A stretch of DNA of 64,000 bases from Nakaseomyces glabratus (Eukaryota > Ascomycota > Saccharomycetes > Saccharomycetales > Saccharomycetaceae). Position 1 is the first letter of the stretch. Each line of letters begins with the position of its first letter. A program made the translations under genes and the position numbers. Of this stretch, positions 1 through 10,323 are shown piece by piece. The DNA is taken from contig NC_088959.1 of assembly GCF_010111755.1 (NCBI RefSeq), forward strand, positions 186,001-250,000. Reading direction: 5' to 3'. The notes beneath the pieces are model-generated. The model was not told the DNA's origin. It saw only the letters and a list, made by a program, of their open reading frames with translations, and did no database searches.

Positions 1-563
1 TGATCAGCGTTACTGCAGCTGTGTAGTGTGTGTGGCTGGATGCTGTAGGTCCAAAGTTGAGTGTGGGATTGTGCGGTGATTTCTTACTGGGGGAGGACGG
101 ACCAGTAGAGGACTTGCATCACCGAACAGCGAAGATCACCAGTCTCTACGCAGATCCTCTACTACTGGTGGAGTTACACAGAGACTTACGCAGAGTAGGA
201 CGCACCGAGCCAACTGATAGAGAGGGTGAGGCTGGAGGCTAGACTCCACCGTACTATACTACTTGCCCAGTGTCTCGGTGGGGGTTCACTGGAGGAGAGG
301 GACCTAAGGGTAGTGGGCCAAGGGTAGTGTGGGGCGACCCTTAAAAACTACCTTTGGTCACATGATTATCGGGAATACTCGGGAGCCGCTAGCATAACTA
401 ATATAGGTTGTGGTAACTGTTTTCGTGAACACTGTACAATATTGTGACGTATTTCACATACGCGTTGTATTAATTCTATATGTACAAAGTTAATAATTAT
501 GCAAAACTAGGTAGGGAAAAGATATTACAATGTGAAGATAAATGAGAAAAAACAAACTGGGGC
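1..563. other. Non-coding left edge
   Basis: No convincing gene. The short open frames here have no recognisable domain and disagree with one another. The right part (about 400-563) is AT-rich and is the 3' flank of the minus-strand AP180 gene. The left part is GC-richer and may belong to the promoter or 3' flank of a gene beyond the window edge. Confidence 0.5.
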
Positions 564-2699
564 CTAAATATCGATTAGGTTTGGACCCTCTTGGCCTGGG
601 TACTGCTGTGCCGGCCATTGTGCTTGTGGCTGCTGGAATTGCTGGAACTGCTGCTGTGGTACTTGCTGTACTTGCTGTGGTACTTGCTGTACCTGTTGTG
701 GTACTTGCTGTACCTGTTGTGGTACTTGCTGTACTTGTTGCACCGGTTGCACCTGTTGAGGCAATTGCTGGTATTGTGAAGACACACCTGGACCTTGCAT
801 AAATGATTGAGATTGTTGTAATGGCTGCATTACATTTGGCTGAGACATACCAGTGGCCTGTGTGCCGGTGAAATTCACATTTTGCTGTTGGAATGGGTTG
901 TGTACCAGTTCCGAAGTTGCTGTACTGGCGTATGTAGTTGGGACTACTGGGTTGTTAGTAGCAAATGGATTGTTGTTTATAGCACTCGATGTAGCTGGCT
1001 GTTGCTTTAATTGCATCGATTGATCATTCATGTCTTGCTTTCTCTGCTGAATTTGGCTCTCTGTCTTCGAAGCATTATGCAACGCAAATGGATTATTCGA
1101 TCCAGTAGCCGTCTCAGTTAGAGGTTGCTGCTGCGGCATTTGCTGCTGAGATATTTGCTGCTGTTGTGATGGAGGCATAAATTGGTTAGTCATTCCAGAA
1201 GTTGCACTTGCAGTACCAAAACCGAAATCTTGCTGGTATGCCTGTTGTGTTACTACTGGAATTTGTCCAACAGAAACCTGAGGTTGTTGTGGATTGAACA
1301 TATCTGTGTGTGCCACCTGCAATTGTGGTTGCTGTGGTTGCTGTGGTTGCTGTGGTTGCTGTGGTTGCTGGAATCCAGTCGGGTTTGTATATTGAGAGGT
1401 TTGCGGCTGAACCTGACCTGTAAATTGCTGTTGTGCAGGGTCCTGTGGTTGATAAACCTGTTGGAAAGCTTGTTGGTTATTAGGCGGTATGCTTTGCATT
1501 GTGTTTTGCATTGCGTTTTGTTGAAATGCTTGTGCTTGTGCACCACCGGTGAAGATGTTGTTCATTGGAGACTCAGAACTAGCAAATGGGTTATTCATAA
1601 AGGTTGCACTAGTAGATCTCGAGTTAAGTTGTTGAGGAGTTTGACTTGGTGTAACTCCAAATGGATTATAGGCGTTCTGTTGGTCAGTCATCGCCATAGT
1701 CCCAGTAGCCATTGTGTTCATATTTGGTGTGAATTGAGAACCATCATTTGGATTTGAAAATACCACATTCTGGGTTTTCAATTTTTCTTCCAGAATTCTC
1801 TTCTGCTCACGTACTTGTTCTAGTCTTTGTTGTGCAATTGTACCCTGTCTCTTAATATTGCTCGAGCTTCCGAGATCTGGATCCTGCTTAAAGTTTTGCT
1901 GTGTTCTATCGTCTTCCAGCAAGTGCTCTTCCAAAGAGCTAACCAATTTTGTGGTAATGTGTTTAATAACCGGGATCTTCAATCCAACAGATTTACCTGA
2001 TTTCAAGTATTTGACTACAGTTTCAGTAAGTTCCACGAACCTCTTGTACAAATTCAACGTCCGTTCGGCGTTGGAATGAGACAGCTCAAAAAATATTTCC
2101 AGTAGTGATATAATGCCTTCATTAAGAGCATTGTATAGCATCAAAAGATCCTGTACCAATAACTTGAAGGCATATAGATATAAGTCATTCTCTAAGTCAT
2201 AGTGAGAGTATCTATTTTTAACTAGTGCTGTGATCTGAGTTTCAATTGACTCAACATGGTCCAACGCTGTATTCACTCTGCCCAAGTTATTCTCATTAAT
2301 CTTTATATTTGCCTTTGTATCCCTCACGTAGTCCAACCGGATCCTATCAAACTCTTTACACCTTGTTTTCAAGTACTGGGCATACTTCTGCACTTGGCGT
2401 ATCTCGGTGCTGCCAACATTTGGCAAATTTCTGTCCACGTTAAACACGCTGGTTCTGTGACTGAAATAGTCCAGAGCCACATTACCGTCACCGTCCCTAA
2501 ACAGCAAGTGCACCACAATCAGCGACTTGTAAACCACAGTCCATGCGGTGTCCTGCAACCGGGCCTCGAGCGCGTGCGTAATTTCATCGAAGTCATGGCT
2601 GTTCATACTCCCCATCAGAATTGGATCCACATACTTGGCCTTTGGTGGGGCCATCTTGATCTTGGTGGCCCCTTTCACCAGTTTGACATAAGTGGTCAT
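564..2699 (-). CDS. YAP1801: AP180-type clathrin assembly protein (Yap1801/Yap1802 homologue)
   Basis: 711 residues. The N-terminal ANTH domain (about residues 1-280) opens with MTTYVKLVKGATKIK, the lysine-rich start that binds PI(4,5)P2 in this family. A long Gln/Asn-rich tail follows, with five NPF motifs (EH-domain ligands, e.g. for Pan1/Ede1-type proteins). The C terminus reads NLIDI and resembles a clathrin box. Role: endocytic adaptor at the plasma membrane that recruits clathrin to cargo such as the v-SNARE Snc1. The open frame continues 50 codons upstream from a GTG; I chose the ATG at 2699 because the ANTH domain starts there. It is longer than S. cerevisiae Yap1801 (637 residues, from memory), mainly through Gln repeats. 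S. cerevisiae has two paralogues (YHR161C and YGR241C), and which one this represents cannot be settled here. The next gene, MPC2, matches the YHR161C-YHR162W order. Confidence 0.93.
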   Translation of the reverse strand: MTTYVKLVKGATKIKMAPPKAKYVDPILMGSMNSHDFDEITHALEARLQDTAWTVVYKSLIVVHLLFRDGDGNVALDYFSHRTSVFNVDRNLPNVGSTEIRQVQKYAQYLKTRCKEFDRIRLDYVRDTKANIKINENNLGRVNTALDHVESIETQITALVKNRYSHYDLENDLYLYAFKLLVQDLLMLYNALNEGIISLLEIFFELSHSNAERTLNLYKRFVELTETVVKYLKSGKSVGLKIPVIKHITTKLVSSLEEHLLEDDRTQQNFKQDPDLGSSSNIKRQGTIAQQRLEQVREQKRILEEKLKTQNVVFSNPNDGSQFTPNMNTMATGTMAMTDQQNAYNPFGVTPSQTPQQLNSRSTSATFMNNPFASSESPMNNIFTGGAQAQAFQQNAMQNTMQSIPPNNQQAFQQVYQPQDPAQQQFTGQVQPQTSQYTNPTGFQQPQQPQQPQQPQQPQLQVAHTDMFNPQQPQVSVGQIPVVTQQAYQQDFGFGTASATSGMTNQFMPPSQQQQISQQQMPQQQPLTETATGSNNPFALHNASKTESQIQQRKQDMNDQSMQLKQQPATSSAINNNPFATNNPVVPTTYASTATSELVHNPFQQQNVNFTGTQATGMSQPNVMQPLQQSQSFMQGPGVSSQYQQLPQQVQPVQQVQQVPQQVQQVPQQVQQVPQQVQQVPQQQFQQFQQPQAQWPAQQYPGQEGPNLIDI
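656..739 (-). repeat. Four 21-bp in-frame repeats coding VPQQVQQ
   Basis: Four nearly identical 21-bp units (starts about 656, 677, 698, 719) encode the heptad VPQQVQQ near the C terminus of the AP180 protein. A second, separate run of 9-bp units at about 1328-1370 encodes PQQ repeats. Such in-frame minisatellites change length by slippage and vary between strains. The plus-strand open frame over the first array (Val/Ala/Leu-rich) is a shadow. Confidence 0.85.
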
Positions 2700-3974
2700 A
2701 GTTCGCAAATAAGATAGAAGCAAAAAAAAATTAAGAGAAGGGAAAAAGGAGCCGCTACTATATATGGCCCTACTTGTGCCGATCCTTGTAACTAGAATCG
2801 AGTGCCCCAATTGCTGTCTTAACTCGAAGATCAACTTCTTATTATACACTCTGTTGATTGCAATGGGCTGACAACGAACAAAAAAGCTGCTACGTCTGAA
2901 AGTACATCATGTGGCCACCGTGCATAATACCAAACTCTATACTTTGCTACATAAGCTAGGTGTTGGAGGTAAAGTTATCTTTTACTCGTAGGTACTCATA
3001 CATACCCATGCCAGACCACAAGCATATATACATACACAAATAGTATGCGGACCCTTGGCCCAGCTCCCTGCAGTCCTTTATTTAGGGCTCCCCCCCCTAC
3101 TACTGGCGACCCATGCAGTATCACCATGCAGTATCACCATCACTAGCAGTTATCACCATCACTAACACTGCCAGTCACAGCGGTACCGGCTACTGCCCAC
3201 ACATATCACGTCGATTGAATTCGTAAATCCAGATCTATTCAACGCTTCTTATCTGTACGAACTTCTCTAAGTATTTGCTTTTCCTTTCTTTTTCCCTCCC
3301 TCTTTTGGGCCCTTCCACATACTCTTCTGTGCTTCCCTTTCGTACACTTTCCACACGCACTTTTCTGTGCCCCACCTTCGCGATCGGAAAAACCAAACAA
3401 ATTAACGATAGCTCTTCTCTTGCTTTACTACCACCCGACCCCACCTAACAGTAAAACTGCTGCACAGACTGGGGGGTCCAACAAAGAAGCAGAAGCCTCG
3501 AGCCATTGTCTTCCCCCCATGCGAGTCTGCATCTCTGCTTCATCTCTGCTTTTCTCTTCATAGTTGGTATTGTCCAGTTCTTATGTTTTGTAATGACCCA
3601 GAAGTACGGGTCCAACCGGCCAAGTGTGATTTCAAGGCTTGAGTGCTCAGTACAGGTAGTGCTGATGCGTGATGGTACGTGTAGTCTCTGATTAACCGGA
3701 GCACTGAGTCATTTGTTTGGAATGACCTGTGCGATTGCTTTGGAAAAATTTTCTTTGATAATCAGAGAAGTTATATATAAGGAGCAAGGTGCTCGGGTGA
3801 ACGGGGAGATGGTGGATAAGTACGTGTTTGCATCACATGTCTTGGGAGTAATAACGATCCTACAAAGTTGAAAAAACGAGTATTCTACGAGTTGTTACTA
3901 CAGAGAAGAGTATAACTTTCAGTAGAGTGAATTATAGCCCAGATTTTTTCAAATTATTTACCACCTGATACAGA
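2700..3974. other. Divergent intergenic region AP180 / MPC2
   Basis: About 1.27 kb without a convincing gene, serving as promoter for both flanking genes. It contains a C8 tract (3090-3097), a small tandem repeat (listed separately) and a TATATAA box at about 3773-3779, some 200 bp before the MPC ATG. ORFs of 60-70 codons here have no family resemblance. Confidence 0.6.
3111..3164. repeat. Short degenerate tandem repeat
   Basis: Two perfect adjacent copies of CCATGCAGTATCA (3111-3123 and 3124-3136) are followed by two looser copies of the type CCATCACTA...TATCA. It lies in the AP180/MPC intergenic region. Probably a slippage-derived minisatellite with no known function. Confidence 0.8.
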
Positions 3975-4358
3975 ATGTCTACGATAAATATTGCTTTCAG
4001 ACGATTTTGGCAGAGCGAGACTGGTCCCAAGACGGTACATTTCTGGGCACCCACTTTGAAATGGGGCCTTGTGATCGCTGGGTTGACGGACATCAACAGA
4101 CCAGTGGATAAAGTGAGCGGTGCGCAAAACTTGTCATTGCTATCCACTGCGGTGATATGGACGAGGTGGTCCTTCGTGATCAAACCAAAAAACATGCTAT
4201 TGGCCTCGGTGAACTCGTTCCTGACTTTGACCGCCGGCTACCAATTGGCCAGGATCGTGAACTATAGACTGCGGAACGGTGACACAATTCAACAAACTTT
4301 CTCTTACATCCTGAATGGTGCAGGCAACCGCAATAACGAGAAATTGATACAGGAGTGA
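3975..4358 (+). CDS. MPC2: Mitochondrial pyruvate carrier subunit (Mpc2/Mpc3 family)
   Basis: 127 residues, about the length of S. cerevisiae Mpc2 (129). The MPC family signature is clear: FRRFWQSETGPKTVHFWAPTLKWGLVIAGL near residues 9-38, then TDINRPVDKVSGAQNLSL. Three hydrophobic segments follow the usual pattern. The protein pairs with Mpc1 in the inner mitochondrial membrane to import pyruvate for the TCA cycle and amino-acid synthesis. S. cerevisiae has two paralogues, MPC2 (YHR162W, fermentative) and MPC3 (YGR243W, respiratory). Sequence alone does not say which regulation applies here, and the symbol follows the YHR neighbour order. A TATA box lies about 200 bp upstream. Confidence 0.95.
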   Translation: MSTINIAFRRFWQSETGPKTVHFWAPTLKWGLVIAGLTDINRPVDKVSGAQNLSLLSTAVIWTRWSFVIKPKNMLLASVNSFLTLTAGYQLARIVNYRLRNGDTIQQTFSYILNGAGNRNNEKLIQE

Positions 4359-4657
4359 GAAGATTGTAAAACCGGCAACTAGGAGAACAACATTTCAATA
4401 ATCTCTATTTATTATATTAACATGAACTTATATATTATTTTATGCATATCTAACCTCATTTACAGAATAAAACACATCCCCATACCACTTTTAATCCCTT
4501 GCCTCCCAATTGAACACCTAAAATAGCCTTGTTTACTTATAAGTCCATCTATAACACCGATCCACTGGAAGGTACCATGAAGGCTTTATGTAAAGCTATC
4601 TCTTTGAAAGGATAAGTGGAAGAAGACCCCAAACACCCGGACACCACAGCCTTTGCA

Positions 4658-4701
4658 CCCCTTTTAAGCAATGGAAGTGCCAATCCAGGCCCTTTTCCCC
4701 T
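4658..4701 (+). promoter_or_regulatory. Two STRE-like CCCCT motifs upstream of SOL
   Basis: CCCCT occurs at 4658-4662 and 4697-4701, 140-185 bp before the SOL start codon. CCCCT is the Msn2/Msn4 stress-response core. In S. cerevisiae SOL4, one of the two paralogues, is stress-induced. The motif is short, so the assignment is tentative. The rest of 4359-4842 shows only AT-rich promoter DNA. Confidence 0.4.
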
Positions 4702-4842
4702 GCAGGAGCGAGCTCATCAGGCTCACAAGTCCAGTTGACAGCTTCTATTTAAGAAGGAGAGCCAAGATGTTCTTGCGTTTACCTAATGTTGGCTTGAGTT
4801 TTGCGATCGAGTTACTAGAAGATCACGGATTTCAAATAAGTG

Positions 4843-5580
4843 ATGGTGTCTGTAAACAAGTTTAGCGAGAAGAAGGACCTGGCTCATAGACTGGGGGAAG
4901 TTGTTGTGAACGCCCAGGATGAGGCCTTGAAGCACTCCGATGTTTTCAACTTGGCCATCAGTGGTGGATCCTTGGTCAATGTGCTGCACTCTACTCTGAT
5001 TGAGGACAAGGACTTTGCCCCCAAGGTGAAATGGGACAAATGGAGGGTATACTTTTGTGACGAAAGAATTGTGCCATTGGACCACGCAGATAGCAACTAC
5101 GGTGCATTCAAAACCGCCGTGCTGGACAAACTGGAACAGAAAGTTCAAGTATTCCCAATTGATGAATCGCTAGTTAACGGTGGTGAAAAGGAGTTTCAAG
5201 AAATTGCGGAGAAGTACGCAGCCATTATACCAAAGAGCTTCGATTTGATTCTGCTGGGTTGTGGTCCAGATGGCCACACTTGCTCTTTGTTCCCAGGTGA
5301 GAAGCACGCCTACTTACTACAAGAAAGAGAGAAAAGGGTTTGCTGGTGTCACGACTCCCCTAAACCACCTCCAAACAGAGTTACTTTCACTATCCCTGTC
5401 TTGGAAGATGCAAAGCAATTGGTCTTTGTCGCGGAAGGTGCCTCTAAGCAAGACATTATGCACCAAATTTTTGATCTCAAGAATAATGAATTGCCAACTG
5501 CGTTGATTAATAGCTTATTCACCACAAAGGTGACTTGGATTGTCAACGACGAGGCGTTTGCTAAAGTCCAAACAGCTTAA
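4843..5580 (+). CDS. SOL3: 6-phosphogluconolactonase (Sol3/Sol4 family)
   Basis: 245 residues, close to Sol3 (249) and Sol4 (255). It hydrolyses 6-phosphogluconolactone to 6-phosphogluconate, the second step of the oxidative pentose phosphate pathway. Family motifs: LAISGGSLVNVL (about 39-50), YFCDERIVP (about 69-77) and GCGPDGHTCSLFPG (about 145-158), the catalytic/phosphate-binding region. The frame also opens one codon earlier at GTG; the ATG at 4843 is the start. It lies next to MPC2, as in S. cerevisiae YHR162W-YHR163W. The paralogue SOL4 (YGR248W) is the alternative identity. Confidence 0.94.
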   Translation: MVSVNKFSEKKDLAHRLGEVVVNAQDEALKHSDVFNLAISGGSLVNVLHSTLIEDKDFAPKVKWDKWRVYFCDERIVPLDHADSNYGAFKTAVLDKLEQKVQVFPIDESLVNGGEKEFQEIAEKYAAIIPKSFDLILLGCGPDGHTCSLFPGEKHAYLLQEREKRVCWCHDSPKPPPNRVTFTIPVLEDAKQLVFVAEGASKQDIMHQIFDLKNNELPTALINSLFTTKVTWIVNDEAFAKVQTA

Positions 5581-5784
5581 TCAATCCTGTATTTCTCAGC
5601 TCTAATTCACTTCTTCTAAGTATATATGCAATCCAATATTTAACTAATAATTCTCTACTTATATAAATTTAGTTCTTTTATGGAATTTATACTTTATTAT
5701 CATTCAGTTCCATATATATTCTGAATTATTTTGAATTCAAATGCAATGCCTTTATATATATATATATCTGGTCACTAATACAAA

Positions 5785-8700
5785 CTATTCACCAAGAACT
5801 TGGCGTATAATAGGCTTGTCGCGTAATACCCTTGAATTTTCGTCAATCGGCTTAGAGCCTCCTAATTTCTTAACGTTGGTTGCAACTCTAGTAGATTCCT
5901 TAGTGACACTGGCATACTTAGGAAATCTATACGCATCCAAACAGTCACTATTCAAGTCATACATCCATCCCTCCCTCTCTAATAGCTGGAAAAATGACTT
6001 CATCTCATTTACCGACCCAATTGTGTTTCTAGATCCAATAATTATGAGCTTAGATTTTGCTCTGGTCATTGCTACATTTACTCTTCTCAACTCTTTTAAT
6101 AACGAACCACCATTGAACTGCGCGTTACTTCTTACCATCGATATTATTATACACTCCTTATCACGCCCTTGAAATTGATCAGCTGTCAAAATCTCTAGAC
6201 CATCATATCGCTGGTTCTCAAATTCTTTTTTCAAGGCACGTAGCTGTGCTCGATATAAGGTCATAACACCTATTGATTTAAGGGCGACACCTGACTCTAT
6301 CATGCCTTCGATGCATTGCCTAGTTAGTTCTATTTCACCAGCGTTTGTAATATTGTCCTTCTCAGCTGATTCAGTAATTGATTTGGACGCATCATAATTT
6401 AAGAATAGCACCTTATTTTTTGGAGATAAAACACTCTCTAGCCAGCAACTATCTGCTGACAAGTTTGGGTTTATATATGCTGCTAAATTATCCGTATTTA
6501 TTCCCAATTGCTGAACAGCAACTTCTTCATTACCACATCTCAGCTTTCCATCATATATCAAGTGATTAGATAACTTGACAATTTCATCACACATTCTGTA
6601 CTGGAAAGTCAACTCACAAAGAGCTTCCGGAAACCGTTCACACAATATCTTAAACATAGAATCCTCTAAGCCACCTACTCTGGCAGATTCACTTTTGACC
6701 AATGGAGGTAACTGAAGGTGATCACCCACCATAATAAACTTATCCGCAAATCTTAACGGACCTAAAGCAATAGGCAAAGCAATTTGGCTTGCCTCATCAA
6801 TTATAACATAATCAAAATCTTTTGTTCTCATACTTAACATCGTATCTCTAATCCCTAAACATGTTGTAGCAACAACAGGTATATTATCAATAAATTCAAC
6901 ATAGTCGTCTAAAGTCTTTATAGTCGAATAGTCTGGAATATATGGAATAATCTCACTATGGATTTTGCTTCTTGATCCTAGTCTACACATTTTTGTGTTA
7001 TAATTTTTCAATTTGAGCATAATATTATCAACCGCAGAATGGGTATAAGAGGTTAATAGGACACTTTTATTATTTTTCACTAGTATGTGGATAATCTCAG
7101 CAATTACAGTTGTTTTACCTGTACCTGGCATACCAAGAATCAAACAATAGTCTTCAGCTCTCATGACTTTATCAATAGCTGCCTTTTGATCAACATTAAA
7201 CTTGGTTAGAGTGCCTGGATTATATGGTACCATAGGTGATTTAGAAGAGGCACGAAATTTTGGAGGGATTCCATCAACGAGAAGTAATCTTGTCTTAATA
7301 TCACCACCTTCAGAGGATTTGAGAGCACGATCTTTTTGAGTTAAAGGATCCTTGATAATAATTGGTTCCTGGATTGGGGTATTAAATAAATTCAGTAAGT
7401 TGTACCTCGCCATTGATAATCCTTGTTGTATGTCATTCTTATCAATCCTATACGTAATCTGATTTTGAGTACTCAAAAGTGCATTCGTGTCCAAGCTGGT
7501 ATGCAAAGCACTTATTACCCTTTTTGTACCAGTATCGCCTTCCGAGATGTTATTGTTCAAGAGTTTTCTATTAACAGCAACTGTAATCTCCATGTCTTCA
7601 ACTGATATAACAATTCCTTGACTCAATCCAAAATGACCTCCTTCATCACTGATCAAGACATGATCATCTCTAGTAAGTTGCGAAGATAGAAAGAATGGGC
7701 CAATTGGTGACGAATATGATCTTTTAAAAGTAATCACAAATGGATATCTCCCTGTAAGCGAGTTTTCATACGATTTTACAACTAGATTACTCAAACATTT
7801 TCCGCTATCTTTCTCGCGATCAATACTATCCATCAAAAATAGCTCGTGGCTGAGACATTTATAACTTGATTCTTCTTTTGTAATCAAGTCATTATACTTT
7901 ATGAAAAACTTTTTTTGTGATTCAGAAAATTGTCTTGTTAAGCTTGATTCATTGCCAGCACTACATTTCTTCGAATCGAAACTAATATCACTTGTTAATT
8001 GCTCTACCACATCACAAATATCTTTCAAATAACAATTATCGCAGAATGAATTCCCCAAAACTGGTGGTAGTTTCAAATTCTGTATTTCTTTCACAGAAAT
8101 TTCACTTAAATAATGCTTTAAGTAGGTAGTTAACTGATTTCGAGCCATTAATACATGCTTAATGGAACTTATGTTTTGAGGGAATTTATTCATCGTCTTA
8201 TCTCGAGTATAATATAGCAGATAAAAATCAACCTCCATCTCATATCTATCTTTCAGCAATAGAGTATATATTAGACCTTGAGCTTCATGTGCTATGCTTC
8301 TAGATTTACCAGTTTTAATTTCCAGAGGCACAATAAAACGGTTTCTCTCTACTAATGCTTCTACAGAAGCATCCAAAAATCCTTTAAAACCGTACATTGG
8401 TGAGACTATATTCTCTTCAATATCTATCACGTCCGAAATTGAAATTGGTTCGGTTCTCCTTGTTCCTGAGACAGGTACATAACATCCATAGCTACTCTTA
8501 GAGACATATTTTTTCACAAATTCAAAAATGTTTGAAAAGTGGTCTTCCATTATTTTTGTTTTTACACTATCTTTATTTTCTCCACATAATACTATTGAAA
8601 AATGAAAACCATCTAAAAGATCATTCAGTTTCGATTGCATATACTCGAGTGTAATACTGTTATCAGTCACCTTTTTTCGGAAAGCTTCTTGTAACAACTC

Positions 8701-10323
8701 ATGGACAATATTACCTATAAGGATTGGAAGACTTGGCTCTTCTCTACAATCTTGAAAAAACTCATTCAGTAACGCTTTTCGAGGACAATCAATCGATGTA
8801 CCAACCATGGTGGCAGATAACAGGATATCAGGATTCAAGATTAGTAAATTGTCATTAACTTTTTGAGTTACAGGATCTACATCTGAAGACAACAAACGCT
8901 TATTGGCACAGTTTTTACCTTCTATAATATGAATAATATCTCCTTCTTTAAAGTCAAGGTACACCCACGGATGTCGTACAATAACTGAGCAAGTAGAGCT
9001 ACTTGATTCTTTACAGATCAATATCTTTTGTCTACCAATCTTGTCTAAGTTCATTTCACTAATACTAATAATAAGTAGTCGTTGGAAGCCTTTCTTATGT
9101 ATCACCCAGCTCGGCATGTGCAAAATTGTTGAGTCAATTCTAGAGTTATATCCACTTTTATCTTTAGATTTGTAAGAAATTGCTTCATTTTTAGGGAAGG
9201 GCGTCTTGTTAGATGGTAATACTTGTGTTTGTTCTAAATAGTCCACTAAAGAGTCATCAGAATTTTCAGAGTTATCAGAATCTTGGCATTTTTCAGAATT
9301 GTGTTCCTTTTCTAGTAAATCGCTTGATGCTAACTTAGAATTTAGTTTTGGTATTGGCTTTCGTTTGCTATCTTGCGATAACAACTCGTCTAACAAATCA
9401 TCGTCATCTTCTTCTGTATCTCCTATATGAAAATTGCTTGTATTTGATGTTGCCTGTAAAAGCTCTTCATCACTATCAAATCCTTGATCTATATCATGAA
9501 TACGTTTATCACCTGCATTATCAGTTGAAGTGCTTTTATCTTGAGAGCTGTAGTTAGTTCGCATGGGTCGACAATTACTATTTTGGCATTCAAGACCCTT
9601 ATCCGGTGATGAAGGAAGGTCCAAAGGTATCCCAGACATTTGCTGGTCCTCAGATGCCACTTGGTATATATCTCTTGAATTTTGCTCCTCATTATTATAT
9701 CTATGAGCGGTTTCTGATCTACGATTAAGAACAGAATCACTATCGTTCATATTGTTAAGATTGATAATTGTCTTCCATCTATTAGGTACTATTGGAGTAG
9801 ATGATGGACCGTTGGTAATATAGTTGAGTTCAGAGGAATCAGGATCATGGTTAGTTTTATCCGATTTATCACTATGCAGTGGAGTATATCGCCATATTAC
9901 CTCTTCTTCCGGATACATTTTTTGAGTCGTTAAAGGTTCAGGCACTGATAGCTGTTTTTGTATGTGTCCTCTAATATTACTCATATTACCATGCTGCTTT
10001 GAATTCACAATCATCGATTTGGACCGTGGAATGCTGGTATCATGTGAGCCTGACTCTTGCAATTCTTCGGAAAGCTCATTGACAATTTTATCTGTTTTCT
10101 TGGACCTCCTTAATTGAGTAACAGATATTGAATGCACAGTATTTGTTTTATTTTTGGAACTTAAAGTATCAATTGGTGCAAATTTGTAGCGTTCATTTCG
10201 TAACCTAAGTGGCTTTTGCTTCTTTTTATTCAGCTCTTCATCATTTTTTTTAGTTGTAGTAGGTTTAGTCGGGGACTGAGTAAGATCGACTGTCCTTTTC
10301 TTATTGTCTCCTGAATTTACCAT
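5785..10323 (-). CDS. DNA2: Dna2 nuclease-helicase
   Basis: 1512 residues, like S. cerevisiae Dna2 (1522). The order is: a low-complexity Ser/Asp-rich N terminus (about 1-400); a Dna2-type RecB-like nuclease with Fe-S cluster cysteines near residue 512 (DCPRKALLNEFF) and near 760-770 (FCDNCYLKDIC); then a superfamily 1 helicase. Helicase motifs: Walker A GMPGTGKTTV (about 1062), DEAS (about 1175), GDHLQLPPLV, TADQFQGRDKE and VAMTRAKSK. Nuclear role: trimming long Okazaki flaps coated by RPA, resecting double-strand breaks with Sgs1, and checkpoint signalling. ATG at 10323. The next gene, in the same orientation beyond one small ORF, is PRP8, as in S. cerevisiae (YHR164C-YHR165C). Confidence 0.97.
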   Translation of the reverse strand: MVNSGDNKKRTVDLTQSPTKPTTTKKNDEELNKKKQKPLRLRNERYKFAPIDTLSSKNKTNTVHSISVTQLRRSKKTDKIVNELSEELQESGSHDTSIPRSKSMIVNSKQHGNMSNIRGHIQKQLSVPEPLTTQKMYPEEEVIWRYTPLHSDKSDKTNHDPDSSELNYITNGPSSTPIVPNRWKTIINLNNMNDSDSVLNRRSETAHRYNNEEQNSRDIYQVASEDQQMSGIPLDLPSSPDKGLECQNSNCRPMRTNYSSQDKSTSTDNAGDKRIHDIDQGFDSDEELLQATSNTSNFHIGDTEEDDDDLLDELLSQDSKRKPIPKLNSKLASSDLLEKEHNSEKCQDSDNSENSDDSLVDYLEQTQVLPSNKTPFPKNEAISYKSKDKSGYNSRIDSTILHMPSWVIHKKGFQRLLIISISEMNLDKIGRQKILICKESSSSTCSVIVRHPWVYLDFKEGDIIHIIEGKNCANKRLLSSDVDPVTQKVNDNLLILNPDILLSATMVGTSIDCPRKALLNEFFQDCREEPSLPILIGNIVHELLQEAFRKKVTDNSITLEYMQSKLNDLLDGFHFSIVLCGENKDSVKTKIMEDHFSNIFEFVKKYVSKSSYGCYVPVSGTRRTEPISISDVIDIEENIVSPMYGFKGFLDASVEALVERNRFIVPLEIKTGKSRSIAHEAQGLIYTLLLKDRYEMEVDFYLLYYTRDKTMNKFPQNISSIKHVLMARNQLTTYLKHYLSEISVKEIQNLKLPPVLGNSFCDNCYLKDICDVVEQLTSDISFDSKKCSAGNESSLTRQFSESQKKFFIKYNDLITKEESSYKCLSHELFLMDSIDREKDSGKCLSNLVVKSYENSLTGRYPFVITFKRSYSSPIGPFFLSSQLTRDDHVLISDEGGHFGLSQGIVISVEDMEITVAVNRKLLNNNISEGDTGTKRVISALHTSLDTNALLSTQNQITYRIDKNDIQQGLSMARYNLLNLFNTPIQEPIIIKDPLTQKDRALKSSEGGDIKTRLLLVDGIPPKFRASSKSPMVPYNPGTLTKFNVDQKAAIDKVMRAEDYCLILGMPGTGKTTVIAEIIHILVKNNKSVLLTSYTHSAVDNIMLKLKNYNTKMCRLGSRSKIHSEIIPYIPDYSTIKTLDDYVEFIDNIPVVATTCLGIRDTMLSMRTKDFDYVIIDEASQIALPIALGPLRFADKFIMVGDHLQLPPLVKSESARVGGLEDSMFKILCERFPEALCELTFQYRMCDEIVKLSNHLIYDGKLRCGNEEVAVQQLGINTDNLAAYINPNLSADSCWLESVLSPKNKVLFLNYDASKSITESAEKDNITNAGEIELTRQCIEGMIESGVALKSIGVMTLYRAQLRALKKEFENQRYDGLEILTADQFQGRDKECIIISMVRSNAQFNGGSLLKELRRVNVAMTRAKSKLIIIGSRNTIGSVNEMKSFFQLLEREGWMYDLNSDCLDAYRFPKYASVTKESTRVATNVKKLGGSKPIDENSRVLRDKPIIRQVLGE

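Noticed and set aside
542..802. Plus-strand Val/Ala/Leu-rich ORF
   Set aside because: It is the reverse-strand reading of the Gln-repeat DNA of the AP180 gene. Low complexity, not a membrane protein.
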